DNA of 64,000 nt from Paragordius varius (Eukaryota > Nematomorpha): assembly GCA_964247055.1 (NCBI GenBank), contig OZ176051.1, forward strand, positions 14,260,001 through 14,324,000. Direction: 5' to 3'. The translations under genes were made by a program, and so were the position numbers. Shown here one piece after another: positions 22,297 to 34,670 of this stretch; position 1 is the first letter of the stretch, and each line of letters starts with the position of its first letter. Below the pieces are notes generated by a model. That model was not told where the DNA came from. It was given only the letters and a program-made list of their open reading frames with translations, and made no database searches.

Positions 22297-25200
22297 ATGG
22301 ATTTAGGTGTTTTGAGCACATTTTTACCATTAAATTACGTGACACAAGTAAAAGATGCCGAAAAGTCTATCCAAAAAATTATTAATACAATATTATATCA
22401 CGTAAAACATTTGTGTTTATATTGTTATAGAAAAAATTATTGGATTACCCGCTCTCAGACCACACAATTCGTCACATTTTGAATCTTTTTTCCATGATGG
22501 ACTCTAACAATTTTATAAATACGTGTGGTGTAGGGGAGCGTGAAGGACGAATGTATTCTTCATTAGTGGCCCAACGTCATTTTTAGTAATTAGGAATAAA
22601 ATATAAGGTTAAATATTATGATTTAGCTTATCACATGGTATTGGTAGGTCTGGACAATTAACTGAACTTCAGCCTAAAGCCTTGGGTTCCAGCTGTTTAT
22701 ACCAATTAACTAATTTGTTGGTAAAAGATGCCTTCGTAGTTGCAGGTAATCGATTTTTGCATCTATAACTAGCTTTACTTCCATAATTTATGGTTTTTAA
22801 ATAATTGTTTTTTTGATAATAATCGGAATTCTGAGTAGTTTTACTGCTTTGATGATACTGTATTAATGTTTTAATATAACATTTACAATTCAAATTAATT
22901 CTTGAACAATTTAAATTCACTGTTTTTGGGCTAATATAACTCATCATTGATATGAAATATATTCTTATGGCATAGTTTATTATTTCAGTATTATAAATTT
23001 CATTATTTAAAATTATATAGGTTTTTTTTAGCCTCATAAAAATTTATTTTAGGGGGATTTTGAATTGTTCAAGAGTGAATTTGAATTGTAAATGGTATAA
23101 AAATTAAATCCATTGCGTTTTCTGTTAAAAAATTACTGGGCGGAAGGTGGCAATAATACCTACGGACACCTGTTGTAAAAGACAATAAAAAAAAGGAAAC
23201 TTTATATAATATTTTAGCTTTTTGCCCTCTACAAATTTATTGGTTTTATTCCCTGAGTCCTGTTTTTATTTTGTCGTCGCTCTAATAGTTATTGATTGGT
23301 TAAATTACTTTTGATAATAGTTTAATTTGCCTTAGGACAGTTAATAAATTGACACATCCTACGAATACAAGAAAGCTAATATAGCATTTGTGTATTAATA
23401 CAAAAATTTATAACCGGGGTCCCTACACATCACTCTTGACTCCAAACAACACTGGTAGGAATAGCGTGATTGACTTAACTGAATTTAAGGCAAGTTTATA
23501 TATATATATGAGCAAGAATGAAATAAGATTTATATAAGATAACCTATAATCTGGTTAAAACAACAAGAAAAATAAAAGTAAAAGATTGCATTAAGAACCT
23601 ACAAGAAGTACCTTAACTCGATGTTAATTTTAATTGCCTAAAATTACTGTGATATTTGCAACGTAACTCCTACCATTTAAAAATTATTAAAGCTGGCTGT
23701 TTAGTTTGGAAAACATTTTTGGCCCTAAATTTAACAATCTATAAATACATATATATGACATAGGATTAACCAATGTTAATTCATGCCTCATCGTTCCATT
23801 AGCTACGGGCATGGCACTAACAATGTGTTTTTTAACCCTGAAAAAGAGTCGCCCAAAAGCAAAATATATCATTTTCTCCAGGATCGATCAAAAATCATGC
23901 TTTAAAAGTATCCTAACCGCCGGTAAGATGTATGAAAGTGTTAAATGTATATAATTAAAAATAATGTCATAAGGGCTGTTTTTGTAAATTTTCGCACTTT
24001 TATAAACAATCATATTTCAAAAAATTCATATTTAAATTTTTTCGTAGTGGCTAATTAAAGTCCAAAGAACTATTGTTGATATATACCATTTACAGTTCAA
24101 ATTCACTCTTGAACAATTCAAATACACCCTAAAAATAAATTATATGTGTTCGAACTAATATAACTCATTATTAATATAAAATCTAAGTTTATGGCATAAT
24201 TTATTATTTTTTCAGTATTATTTTAATTTAAAACAAAATTTTAAAAATATATTAAAAAATAGGGAATTTTTAATCTTTAAAAACATGAGGGGGGAATTCG
24301 AATTTTTTAAGGGATGAATTCGAACTGTAAATGGTAAATATTTTGCAGGATTTATCCCTATAATCATTGAGGGCCAATTAACCCACGATGGAACGGATGA
24401 TGAAATGCGTATAAAGCTCGACGACAATATAAAAAATTTCACGGATTTTATTACAAAATTTATTAATGTTAATGCCCAAACATTATCATTACCCATTGAA
24501 TCTGAAGATGATATTTTATGTTTTCTTTCCACCACTTCGTGTTTTGCTCCACGCGGTTCTGACAACATTTCAAACATTGGAATGTTTTGTGCCCACGCCA
24601 ATATTGTCCACATTGTAAATAATGCGTATGGGATGAATTCATTAACACTCATTCGTCAAATTAAGTAAGTAAATTTCAATTCTGTACACTTGTAATTATT
24701 CTTTGTTATCAAAATTTTATTTTATAATATATTCGGTTTATAAAAATTTTTTCGAGCAAAATAATTTATATTTAATATAAATTGTGTGTACGTTGTTGCT
24801 TTAAAGGGTCTTAATGAACGAAATTTCCGATAAGGTCCATTTATATGCAATATCTTTTAATTAAGTATTTTTTTTGAAATTTTTAACACTGTTTCCTCTA
24901 AAAACAAACGTTTTGCCGGCATATTTTGTTGGTTTGGAAAGCTTTTGTACAAATTTTTCGAGTATTAAAATAGATTCATGTATCCTTTATTTTAACAAAA
25001 AATTTATTTTCTTTCTTTAAAGCGGTATAAATATTTGTTAAAAAAATGGAAAAACAAGAGCTCTATATTTAAAATATCATATTCATTAAAAAAGTATCAG
25101 AATTACCAGAGAGCTTTTGTTTTTTCCATTCTTTATTAAATATTTATGCCCATATAACAGGGAAAAAAAATAAATTTTTGATAAAATAAAGGATACATGA

Positions 25201-28200
25201 CTGCACATATAAATAAGAAACAGTTTGTCAGACTTCCCACAAAATACCCATATGCATATTTTCATTTTATTGCGGAAAAATTATTTATACATTGATTGAA
25301 GTTATACTGTTGAAATCACAGTGATGCTTGGCATGTCTAACTAATATAATTAATATTATTTTTTTACTTATATGATAACTAGTAAAGCAGTGTTAAAGGG
25401 TGCCCGCATAGATGCTATGGTACAAAGTTGCGATAAAAATTTTATGGTACCAGTCGGCGGAGCCATTATCAATGATTTTAAGCCCTTGAAGAAAGCCAAC
25501 AAGGGTAAAAATAGAATATTTTAAGCAAAAATAAAATAATTTTGTACGAACTTTTTGTTTCCCAGGTAATATGGATAAGAATGGAGGAAATAACTCGAAA
25601 ACTTGTAGTACAACAAACCAAAATAAACGAAATTTCATCGAAGAAGTGGCGCATGTATACCCAGGTATATCTATTAATATTTTGTCTATCATTTTTCTCA
25701 ATGGAAAAAACCAACTATTAAACTCTTAAAAACATTAAAAAAGATTTCAAAATTCATGTAGTGAGCGAAAAATAATTTTATTATTGTCTCACATTTAACT
25801 TTAAAGGGAGGGCCTCAATAACACCATCCCTTGACATTTTTATCACCTTATTATCGATGGGTTCACAACGATATAAACAATTACTGATATCTCAGCTTGA
25901 AAACTTTGCCTATTTCAAGTCTGAACTGGAAAAAGTTGCACAAACATACAATGAACGAATCCTAAACACCCCAAATAATCCTATATCAATCGGTTACTCT
26001 TTAAACTTTTTTTATCAATTTGATATGAGGTTGCTTAGATAATAATTTTTTGCCTTAACAGTATTTTTTTGTGAATTACTATGAATGCAATATAAAATAA
26101 AATAGGATTCATAAGTACATATATTTTAATGACTTTTATGTATTTAATCATTTTCATAGTTTTTACCTCCAATATTTTAGTTATTCATTATTTTTATTCT
26201 ATTTATATGTGTTTTAATTATATCTTGTAAAAAAATTTTACGATTTTTTAGAATTATAGAATATAATAAATATTATTGTATAAACGCCCCTTTAAAACAA
26301 AACAGTAATATTGATTTATGACATTTGGTTTGGGCGCAAAATCAAAATATTTTCTAAAATCCAGCGTGTATTCGTTTCAATGTAATGTGTATTATGATAT
26401 CCCCTTTTCACAAAATGTTACTAAACCATAATGAAAAATACTATGTAAGCCTATGAACAAAACTAAATTTTATCACAAAAGTTAGCATATATATATATTT
26501 AGGTTTTTTTTCTTGCAATCTGGCTTGCTTTTTTGCTAACATTTTTTGTGATATGCGCGTGGTATTGGCAATCTAATTGCGATTACTATTATTATAGATA
26601 TGGGACATGAGACTATTTCTTTTAAATGCTACTAAAATCAGACTTTAAATCAGGCGTGCCCAACATATGGACATTAACAAATATTTCATAAACTACTACT
26701 ATTTATAACATCCTAAATTTGGAAAATTTAAAATTTACATTTGTTTGTTAAACAAAATCAATTCTACTTGAATTTTGTAAAAATTTGTAATTAAAATTTC
26801 TCTTGAGCTGCAGAAATACTTTGGAGGGCCGCGTGTTGAGCACCCCCTGCTTTAAATAGCCGACTTGTTTAATGCATATATTTAATCCTAATCGCAGCCG
26901 TACAAAATAAGTAGTTTATAAAAAAGGTTTCCAAACTGTGTTAAAAAATTAGAAGTTTGAAATTATACTCAACGATTAAAATTCTTACAAAAAAAAATCC
27001 GTAATATCTATTTTCTAAAGATTTTTACATTATGTCAATTTTTAGGTTTCGTTTGTTAGCTTTAGGACACACAATTAGAACAGATAAATGCAGAATGCGA
27101 AATTTTGTGATTAAAAACCAAATGCACCAAAGAATTAATTATTAATAATTTTATGTCATCTTTTTTGGTTAAAGCTGCTGGTATATAAAATATTTTTCGA
27201 AAAAAAACTTTGTGATTTTACCAATATTTATATACAAAGAATATAGCCGCTATTAACCTAAATTAATTTATATTTTTTAGCCAAAGATTTGAATTTTTTT
27301 ACTACTTTAACACTACACTATTGAAGCAATGGGTATAATATAGCAAAAAATGTGGTATAGCATTTATTGTTTGATAAAAACTCAGATGCTATTTAAAACA
27401 TCCTTTTGTGAAGCATCGTTTTTACAAAAAAATGCAAACAAATTCCTCCAAATTTTATTCATTTGGCTTTAATTTTTGCATTTTGAAACCACTTCTAAAA
27501 TATCAAGGCTATATAATAGATGTTCTTTTAAGTATTTATCCAAGTCTATCAAACATTAAACTTTTTTCCAAAATCTTTCATAAAACATATTTTTTATACT
27601 AAATATATGTACTTCATACATAAATATTATTATATACATTTTTCATGCAAAAACCTCATTTTTCCAAATGCAACATTTTTTCAACCAAACGCATCATTTT
27701 GTTACTAATCACTACCGTTTTCTCATTTAAGCTAGGCTAGAGCTAGCAAGAGGGCTAGGTTCATAAATATGACTCGAACTATCTAAATTGGTTGGTGGTT
27801 GGTTTTTCCTAAGTCGTAAACGACTTTTTGGATATAGTTTTAACTATTTCTTTCCATTTTTTTCTATCTTTAACCGCTATATTGAGCTCTTTCAGTGTCA
27901 TTTTGGTCTCTTCTTTTATCATATCCAACCACCTCATCGGTGGTCGGCCTCGTTTCCTTTGCCCTTCTACCTTCCCAAACATTGTATCTTTCTCCAGAGA
28001 ATTCGATCGCATGACATGACCAAAATATGTTAACTTTCTTTTTAGAATTATCTCCATGATGTTTGTTTTAGGTTTTATTTCTGTAGTTAGACTTTCATTC
28101 TTAATTTTATCCTTCCAGGTGTATCCTAGCATCCTACGCCAGCAGCTCCTTTCAAAAGCCATGAGCCTTTCTTTGTCCCTTTTTCTGAGAGTCCAACTCT

Positions 28201-31200
28201 CACCTCCATATGTGATGACCGGGAGAACGAAACAGTAGAGTAATCTTTTTTTGGTTTCAACTCCTACGCTTTTGTTTTTCCAAATCTTTATTAATTTGGT
28301 CATCGCTTCTCTACCCAATCCTATTCTCTTTCTGATGTCAGGAGTTGAAGACCCATCCTCTGAAATTATTGCGCCCAAAAACGTTAACTGTTTAACTATT
28401 TCTATTTCTACTCCTTCTATTATAATTGTAGGCTTTTTTCCTGTACATAATATTTTGGTTTTGTTAGGATTAAGCCTAAGACCATACCTCAAACTTTCCT
28501 TTCGAATCTCTTCAATCAATTCCTTCAAATCATTTGCACTTTCAGCTATAAGAGTGGTATCGTCTGCAAACCTTAAATTATTGATTGTTCTCCCTCCTAT
28601 TCTTACTCCAATATTTTTACCATCCAACTTCCTCATTATCATTTCTGTGCACATATTGAACAGATAAGGGGATAAGCAACACCCTTGTCTGACTCCTTTC
28701 AAGATTGGTATTTCGTCTGTGTCCCCCGCTGGTGTTCTAATAATCGCTCTTTGTTTTACATACAGAGAGCATCTTATTAAGTGAGACGATACCCCTACTA
28801 ACTTTAATGTTTCCCACAAGGAGTCATAGTTAATTGAATCGAATGCTTGTCTGTAATCAATAAAACACATGTATAATTCTTTCTGGAACTCTTTTGATGT
28901 TTCCATTATCCTTCTCATGTTTGAGATATGGTCTCTTGTGCTTTTTCCCTTCATAAATCCGGCTTGATTTTCTGGTATTTCTGTCTGTATGATACTGTGC
29001 ATTCTGTTTTGTATTACTTTTAGTAAGACCTTACTAGCGTGGCTAATAAGAGATATGTTCCGATAATTCTCGCATTGGAGTACATCTCCTTTTTTATATA
29101 TTGGGAGATATACAGATGATGCCCAATCGTTTGGCCACTCACATGTTTCCCACACCTTTTGACATAACTGGTGTAACTTTTCAACGGGAATAGCTTTTAT
29201 GAACTCTATTGGGATATTGTCTAATCCCATCGCTTTGTTGTTAGATTTGTTTTAAGGCTAATTCAACCTCCTCTCTTAATATATCTGGATCACGTTCTTC
29301 TTCTTTTAATTGCAACACCTTTGTTTGAGGAGCCTGATAGAGTTTTTGGGTGTATTCCTTCCATCTTTCTCGTACATCTGTTTGTTTGCACAATATGGTG
29401 CCATTCTCTTTTTTAATCTTTTGTGATGATATAAAAGGTTTATGAGTCATTTGCTTCAGTTTCTGGAACATTGGTTGCATTAATCCTTTTTTGTTATTTA
29501 ATTCCACTTCCAAACATTGTTTATTAAGAAAATCTTCATAATCCTTCCTTGTTTGTCGTTGAAATTCTCTGTTATATAATTTTACCATTTTATTATCACC
29601 TCTTGATTTAGCTTTTCTCCCCTTTTCTGCTATCTCTATACTCTTTTCTGATATCCATTTGTTATCTTTCCTCTTTACTCTCTGCACTTTTTCTTTTGCC
29701 ACTTCATTAACAACATTTTTTATCGTTCCCCATAATTGTTCTGAGCTATATCCATTGTCCAATCTTCCTAATCTATCTTTGGTTTCTGTTCTAAAACTAT
29801 TTGGAATGTTCCGAGTGTCATATCTGTATATCTGTTTAACCTTATTTTTAATTATTTTAAGTTTGATTTTGGTTATTAAAAGCTCATGATCGCTAGAGCA
29901 ATCGCTGCTTTTGCTTGTTTTGGTATCGATTATAGAGCTTTTCCATTTTTGAGGACACATTATGTAATCAATTTGATTCTTATATTTACCACATGGAGAG
30001 GTCCATGTGTATAACCTCCTATTGTGTTGTGGAAACCATGTGTTGGTTATCATCATCTCATTTTCTTGACAAAAATTGATCAGTGCTTCCCCGGCCTCGT
30101 TTCGTTCTCCCAATCCATATGGCCCGACTATTTGATCTACTCTACCTCTACCAACTTTGCTGTTCCAATCCCCTCCTATGATAATCATATCTCCTTTCTT
30201 CGTTTCATCCAAAACTATTTGCAACGTTGCATAAAAGTCCTCTATGTCTTCTTTGGGAGCGTTTGACGTAGGAGCATAGACTACTATGTATGTAAATTTA
30301 GGTGGCTTGGCATTCAGCCTAATACTCATGATTCTGGGTGTATATGGTGTATAACTAATGAGACTTTTATTTAATTTGTTTTTTATTAATACTGCAACGC
30401 CTTCAGATTTCTGGTCATCTCTCCCCGATCTTAACAATGTATAATTTTCGTTTTGTACTTTCGCGCTACCTTTTTGCTTGGTTTCCGTTAGACCCAGTAT
30501 ATCTATGTTCAATCTTTCCATTTTCTTTTCAATTATCACCTGTTTGGTTGATGTTAAGGAACGTACATTCCAGCATCCAACTTTGAAAATTCTTGTTAAG
30601 TTCATTTAGTAAAACTATTTTTTGGCAGTAATAAACGAGGGTGGTTTGCCATTGCCTTCCCTCTCACTTACCCTCTTTACAAAAAATAAATATCTAGAAT
30701 AATTAAAATTAAAGAGTAATCTTTATAAATGTTGTTAATTTGGATAAATTATAAATATTGATATTTTGCTCTGTCTGGCAATCATAAAGGAAAAATATAA
30801 AGAAATTATGGCTAGGCTAGTAAAAATAAAATAATTAGGCACCAAGGAGTAGAGAAAAAAAAAAGAGAGAGATCTGTATAACAATGATTTTTGATGACTT
30901 AAGAATTATGTTACTCTTTAAATTACATACTTAGCATACAAATAAAATAAAAACTCTACAAAACAAAGAAAAAGATTAATAATTACTAAAAGGAAACCTA
31001 TTTTTTAAATATATTTATAGTATATAATAAAATAATACTATCCTTGAATATCCTCCCGCTTTCAATCACATAGTTTCATGCATGAAAAAAAAATCTACTA
31101 TCTAAATTATCTATACCATTGCTGATATCTCAACAGTTTTTTCTTTCTCGTGTGAGCTGGCAACTAAGGACACATTGGTCGAAATGGCTTTTAAAAAATC

Positions 31201-32277
31201 TGTCATTATTTTCATTTTTGGAACACTACTGCGTTTTCCTTCGCTCTTTTGCGTTTGATTGAAAAAATGTTACGTTTGCTTAAAAAAAATGATGTTTTTG
31301 CATGAAAAATGGTATATAAACTTTTTTACTGCCTCATATAGCCATGTCATTAGATAACATTATGGGACAAAACAACATATCCCAGCAAAACGCCGCATCC
31401 AACACAAAGCCAAAAAAATCAGTAACTGAAATTGGAGCAATGTTATATACTCGTCGAGTTACTGGTGCGCGGTAATCCTTATTTATTCCACATTTTAATT
31501 GTGTTTTATTTTATTGTGTTTAAAAAGCGAAAAATATTGAAAGTTACGTTGATGATATTTATAGATAACTGAGAATATTTTCCTTTAACATAGCTAGTTC
31601 ATTAAATTATCATATTATTGTTACCTGCTGATATTTAACAAGTTTGTTGTGTCAACTTTATCACGACCGACATATTAGGAATGGTTTTTTTTTCATTAAG
31701 AGAGAAAATAAAATAAAATTTGACAAAAAATTTAACCCAAAATAAAAACTATAATGCAAAAAAATGGAAATGAAACCACAACTTATTTATCGAAATCCGT
31801 TTTTCCATCAAAGCAAGCAGTGAACTTTTTTAACAATACAAAAAATTAAACACACCTAATACACTTTTTGTCCTTAAATAGAGTGTTGTTTTACTATATA
31901 GTATGCATGCACATTTATGCTGGCCTTCTTTTAACATTATTGTTGGCCAATTTGTATGTAATACAATAGTATATGGGTAAAAAACAAAGGAGAATTAAAA
32001 TTTAACAATTTTTTCCTATCTTACTACAACATTAAATTTGATTTAATTATTATATGTGCATACTATATTTTTTTAATATCTATGTAGAGTGGTATACCCA
32101 ACGTCAAAATCTACAATCATTGATGGCTATAATTTTGTTAATTGGGGATCTCATAACTCAAAATATTCTTATGCATACTTAACTGTAGCCTGTACCTTAG
32201 GACTTGAACGTAACACCATTGATAAATTTTGTGCGAAATTACGTAATGTATTGAAAGATTTTACCTCAACAAACTAG
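22297..32277 (+). CDS. SEPSECS: O-phosphoseryl-tRNA(Sec) selenium transferase
   Basis: A PLP enzyme that converts phosphoseryl-tRNA(Sec) to selenocysteinyl-tRNA using selenophosphate, so the organism makes selenoproteins by the eukaryotic route. Ten exons: 22297-22401, 22431-22585, 22627-22745, 23764-23922, 24349-24664, 25383-25504, 25566-25664, 25807-25992, 31342-31471, 32088-32277; 526 aa (human 501). Landmarks in order: [93 protein letters not shown], the Schiff-base lysine in [10 protein letters not shown] (about Lys303; human Lys284), [16 protein letters not shown] across the exon 8/9 junction, then [11 protein letters not shown] 20-residue Asn/Gln/Lys-rich stretch starts exon 9. The first two introns are 29 and 41 nt; intron 8 is 5.35 kb and holds an RTE LINE. 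AATAAA is at 32304-32309. Confidence 0.96.
22876..23098. mobile_element. Palindromic element, TTTACA(N)TTCAAATTCA family, copy 2
   Basis: The ends read ACATTTACAATTCAAATTAA and, inverted, ATACCATTTACAATTCAAAT; the inner arms include TTCTTGAACAATT and AATTGTTCAAGAG. It lies in SEPSECS intron 3. Confidence 0.7.
24084..24336. mobile_element. Palindromic element, TTTACA(N)TTCAAATTCA family, copy 3
   Basis: The terminal inverted repeat is TACCATTTACAGTTCAAATT on the left, with GAACTGTAAATGGTA closing the right. It occupies SEPSECS intron 4, and its right end lies only 12 bp from the 3' splice site of exon 5 (AG at 24347-24348), so the branch-point region of that intron must fall within the element or in those 12 bp. 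Confidence 0.75.
24976..25200. mobile_element. Fold-back MITE, TCATGTATCC family, copy 2
   Basis: The same family as 15624-15837: ends TCATGTATCCTTTATTTTA and AAATAAAGGATACATGA, inner words CAAGAGCTCTATA and GAGAGCTTTTG. It lies in SEPSECS intron 5. The arms are less well matched than in copy 1, so it is probably older. Confidence 0.78.
26651..26849. mobile_element. Short non-autonomous hAT element with perfect duplication
   Basis: The left end is CAGGCGTGCCCAACA; the right end, read inverted, is CAGGGGGTGCTCAACA. Both flanks are CTTTAAAT, an exact 8-bp target duplication, so the insertion is comparatively young. 199 bp, no coding sequence. It lies in SEPSECS intron 8. Confidence 0.88.
27785..30690 (-). 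mobile_element. RTE/BovB-like LINE, nearly intact
   Basis: On the minus strand, frame 30605-29241 encodes an APE-type endonuclease: [20 protein letters not shown] (catalytic Glu), GGDWNSKVG and SSDHELL are all present. Frame 29230-27809 encodes a reverse transcriptase with FIDYRQAFD (residues 123-131), [13 protein letters not shown] and FADD (221-224), then the RTE tail GHVMRSN ... [11 protein letters not shown]. One frame change near 29235 separates them; reading across it restores the family's ALKxxxxNNKAxGxDNIP segment, so the element looks recent though inactive as it stands. Its 5' leader contains GGGAAGGCAATGGCAAACCA (30661-30642, minus), a word shared with the 5' region of BovB/RTE LINEs. 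It lies antisense in SEPSECS intron 8. The exact 3' end (about 27785) is estimated. Confidence 0.9.
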
Positions 32278-32331
32278 TACAACGTAAATATATATACACC
32301 ACAAATAAATTTATATTATATAAAAATTAAT

Positions 32332-34579
32332 TTACAATGTATGCCAAAACAGTGATATTGCCTTAATCATCCCCACATCAGTGTAATTAATGTAATAAAG
32401 TAGGCCCAGAGTAGTTATAGAAACCGCACTAACACCCATTTTAGTTAACGGGCCCAGGAAATTCCAGCGGTTATAACGGTCCCATCGTTCAACATAATCA
32501 CTCATTACAGTTTCCATTCCCCTACAAATTATTGATGATATATATTGGTTTTTTAACACTAAAAAACGTTAAAAATATTATACAAATTATTTTAATTGTT
32601 AAAAAATACGAGAAAATCAGTTTAAAATACTATATACTATATATAAACATTTTTTAATTCCGTTGTTGTAACTCTTTAGTAGAAAGAATTTTTTTTCATA
32701 TTTTACTATACGAACCAAATTCCAAAATTAACATTATTATTAATCAAGTAAATAACTCAAAATTAAAACACATTTGTGAGTAAAGGCATTTGTTTTAAAC
32801 CAGGGATGTCCAACACAAATGGCTTGAAGATCCACATTTTCGACCTGAAAAATCGGAAGACCCACATTTGAATTAATATCATTTGCACTTCAAGAGTGTC
32901 CTTGAACACTTCAAGTTGGTCCTTAAAATTTTTATTTAACCATTATTTATGCATGTATTTTTTATTTTATTATTTTTTGACCTAATTTTCTTAATTTATA
33001 TTATATATTTTATCATTTAAAAATAAAAAAATTTATTCAAAAACCACTTTTTTATTAAAAACTAATTTTTTTCCAATTAAAAAATTATTTAATTTAAATG
33101 TATTTAATGAAAAATTGTAAATAATACCTAGAAAACTTATAAATTTTTAATTAGGTGTTAAATTCTCATAAATATCTAATATTAATTACAGAAATTAAAA
33201 AATATTTTCTCAATGATTAAAAGTTTACATTGATTTAAAATGTTAAATAATTAAAAATAGGTCAAAAACGATACAATAGATAAATGATTTACGATTTGAT
33301 TGATAAAAGTAAAAAACATAACAAAAACGTCAAAGGATTAACTTAAACTGTTCAAGAAACTTGAAATGTTTAAGGACCAACTTGATGTTTTCAAGGACAC
33401 TCTTGAAGTGTAAATGTTATATATCTGCTATTGATGAAAACACAAATATAGAATATATCACAATGAATTCTATTCAAGAAATTAATGAATTTATCCACCA
33501 CTAAATTCCTGAACTTGTTTGTATCAAATTTTAAATATTTTAAGAATATATTAGAAATATATATATGGGCTACCGAGGAATCTTTTATAAATGTAAAATA
33601 AAATTTCACCTCTCAATTAAGATCAATATGAACATATTTGTTTTACAATGACACTTAGAAATGTAGTTAATATCATCAGTTTTAAAGCATAAACATTAAT
33701 AATCTATTGAAGATATTGATACCAAATTTGAGATATTATTATACTGCGGTTTACACAAATATGGCTCTTTTAATAAATTAAAAACATTTACCAATTCAGA
33801 ATTTTTTCGAATACGTAATATATAACTTCAATAATATAGGTATAACTATATTAAAAATGAGTATGATTTTCAGATATATGGCTCTCTCACTAAATAATTA
33901 CCATAAAAGGTTTTCCAATGGCAAGTATTATAAAGATTTTCAGATTGTAAAGGAAATGATAAAATAAATGTCATAAAAATATTAATAACATCGAATTTTA
34001 TGAAAATCAAATTAAAATCTTTTTATAGAAAATTAACACTCAAAAATAAAACTTTTTGCCAGAAATTTTTTTTTAAATATTTTTAAAAATATACTCAAAA
34101 TTTCGGAACCACTTGTTGGACGCCCCTGTTTTAAACCCTAATCATTAGCGGCATAAAATTAAAATACGTTAAAAGATTATATATATTTTTCATTTAAGTA
34201 TTTCCATTCTATATTTTTAAAATTATTTAGGAGATAATTTAAGTGTTAAACTGAAAGATTTAAATTACCAATGTGAATGCAATATTAATGTGGTAGCTAA
34301 CAAATAATCCATAAATGGTGCTTGATAAAAATAGGCTAAAGGATACATAGAAGCAAGTCCAACCGTAACAATCCTTTCAATCGTCCAATGTAATGCCGTA
34401 TGATCTTTTTCCTCGCCTTTAATTTTCAATACAGTTGGAATGGCATCTATAATAAAAAAATAAAATTAACTTGCCACTGTAGATTGAAAACGTGGAAATT
34501 GTGATAGTTTAAAATAGTTTTGTTGATAAATAAAGTTAGGATAGTTTTTATTTGCAACAACCCGAAAAATTAGAGACAT
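32332..34579 (-). CDS. SDHD: Succinate dehydrogenase membrane anchor subunit D
   Basis: The small membrane anchor of mitochondrial complex II, carrying heme b and part of the ubiquinone site. Three exons: 34579-34471, 34446-34269, 32521-32332, with consistent phases; 158 aa against 159 in human. The first about 36 residues (MSLIFRVVANKNYPNFIYQQ...) are basic and aromatic, as in a mitochondrial presequence. Then come LHWTIERIVTVGLASMYPLA (first membrane helix), TLILHSHW with the heme-ligand histidine, MSDYV with the quinone-site Asp-Tyr, and TTLGLLYYINYTDVG closing the last helix. Intron 1 is 24 nt; intron 2 is 1747 nt and holds a hAT element. An in-frame ATG at 34648 would add 23 residues; the shorter start fits the family length better. 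The gene converges on SEPSECS with 54 bp between stop codons. Confidence 0.93.
32801..34128. mobile_element. Non-autonomous hAT element (1.33 kb) in SDHD intron 2
   Basis: The left end is CAGGGATGTCCAACA; the right end, inverted, is CAGGGGCGTCCAACA. Both flanks are TTTTAAAC, a perfect 8-bp duplication. No transposase is seen. The interior is AT-rich and contains a second, nested palindromic element (32878-33420). Confidence 0.88.
32878..33420. mobile_element. CACTTCAAGAGTGTCC palindromic element, copy 1 (nested in hAT)
   Basis: Long inverted repeats: ATTTGCACTTCAAGAGTGTC on the left and, on the right, GACACTCTTGAAGTGTAAAT. Subterminally, AGTTGGTCCTTAAA and TTTAAGGACCAACTT continue the repeat. 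It lies inside the hAT element at 32801-34128. A second copy is at 52567-53142. Confidence 0.75.
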
Positions 34580-34670
34580 CGTAATATCACAAATACGATT
34601 TCTATTCACACATGGAGTTGTGTTTAGATGTGAATGTTTGATCGCCAAAAAATCTGGTTATAACTATTAA

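Noticed and set aside
24218-24652. 144-codon minus-strand open frame
   Set aside because: Antisense to SEPSECS exon 5, which has strong homology on the plus strand.
25990-26042. Extension of SEPSECS exon 8 to the stop at 26042
   Set aside because: Homology stops at NPISI; the donor at 25993 joins in phase to AMSLDN at 31342, restoring the family's NPISLAM segment.
28251-28667. 138-codon plus-strand open frame
   Set aside because: Shadow of the LINE reverse transcriptase on the minus strand.
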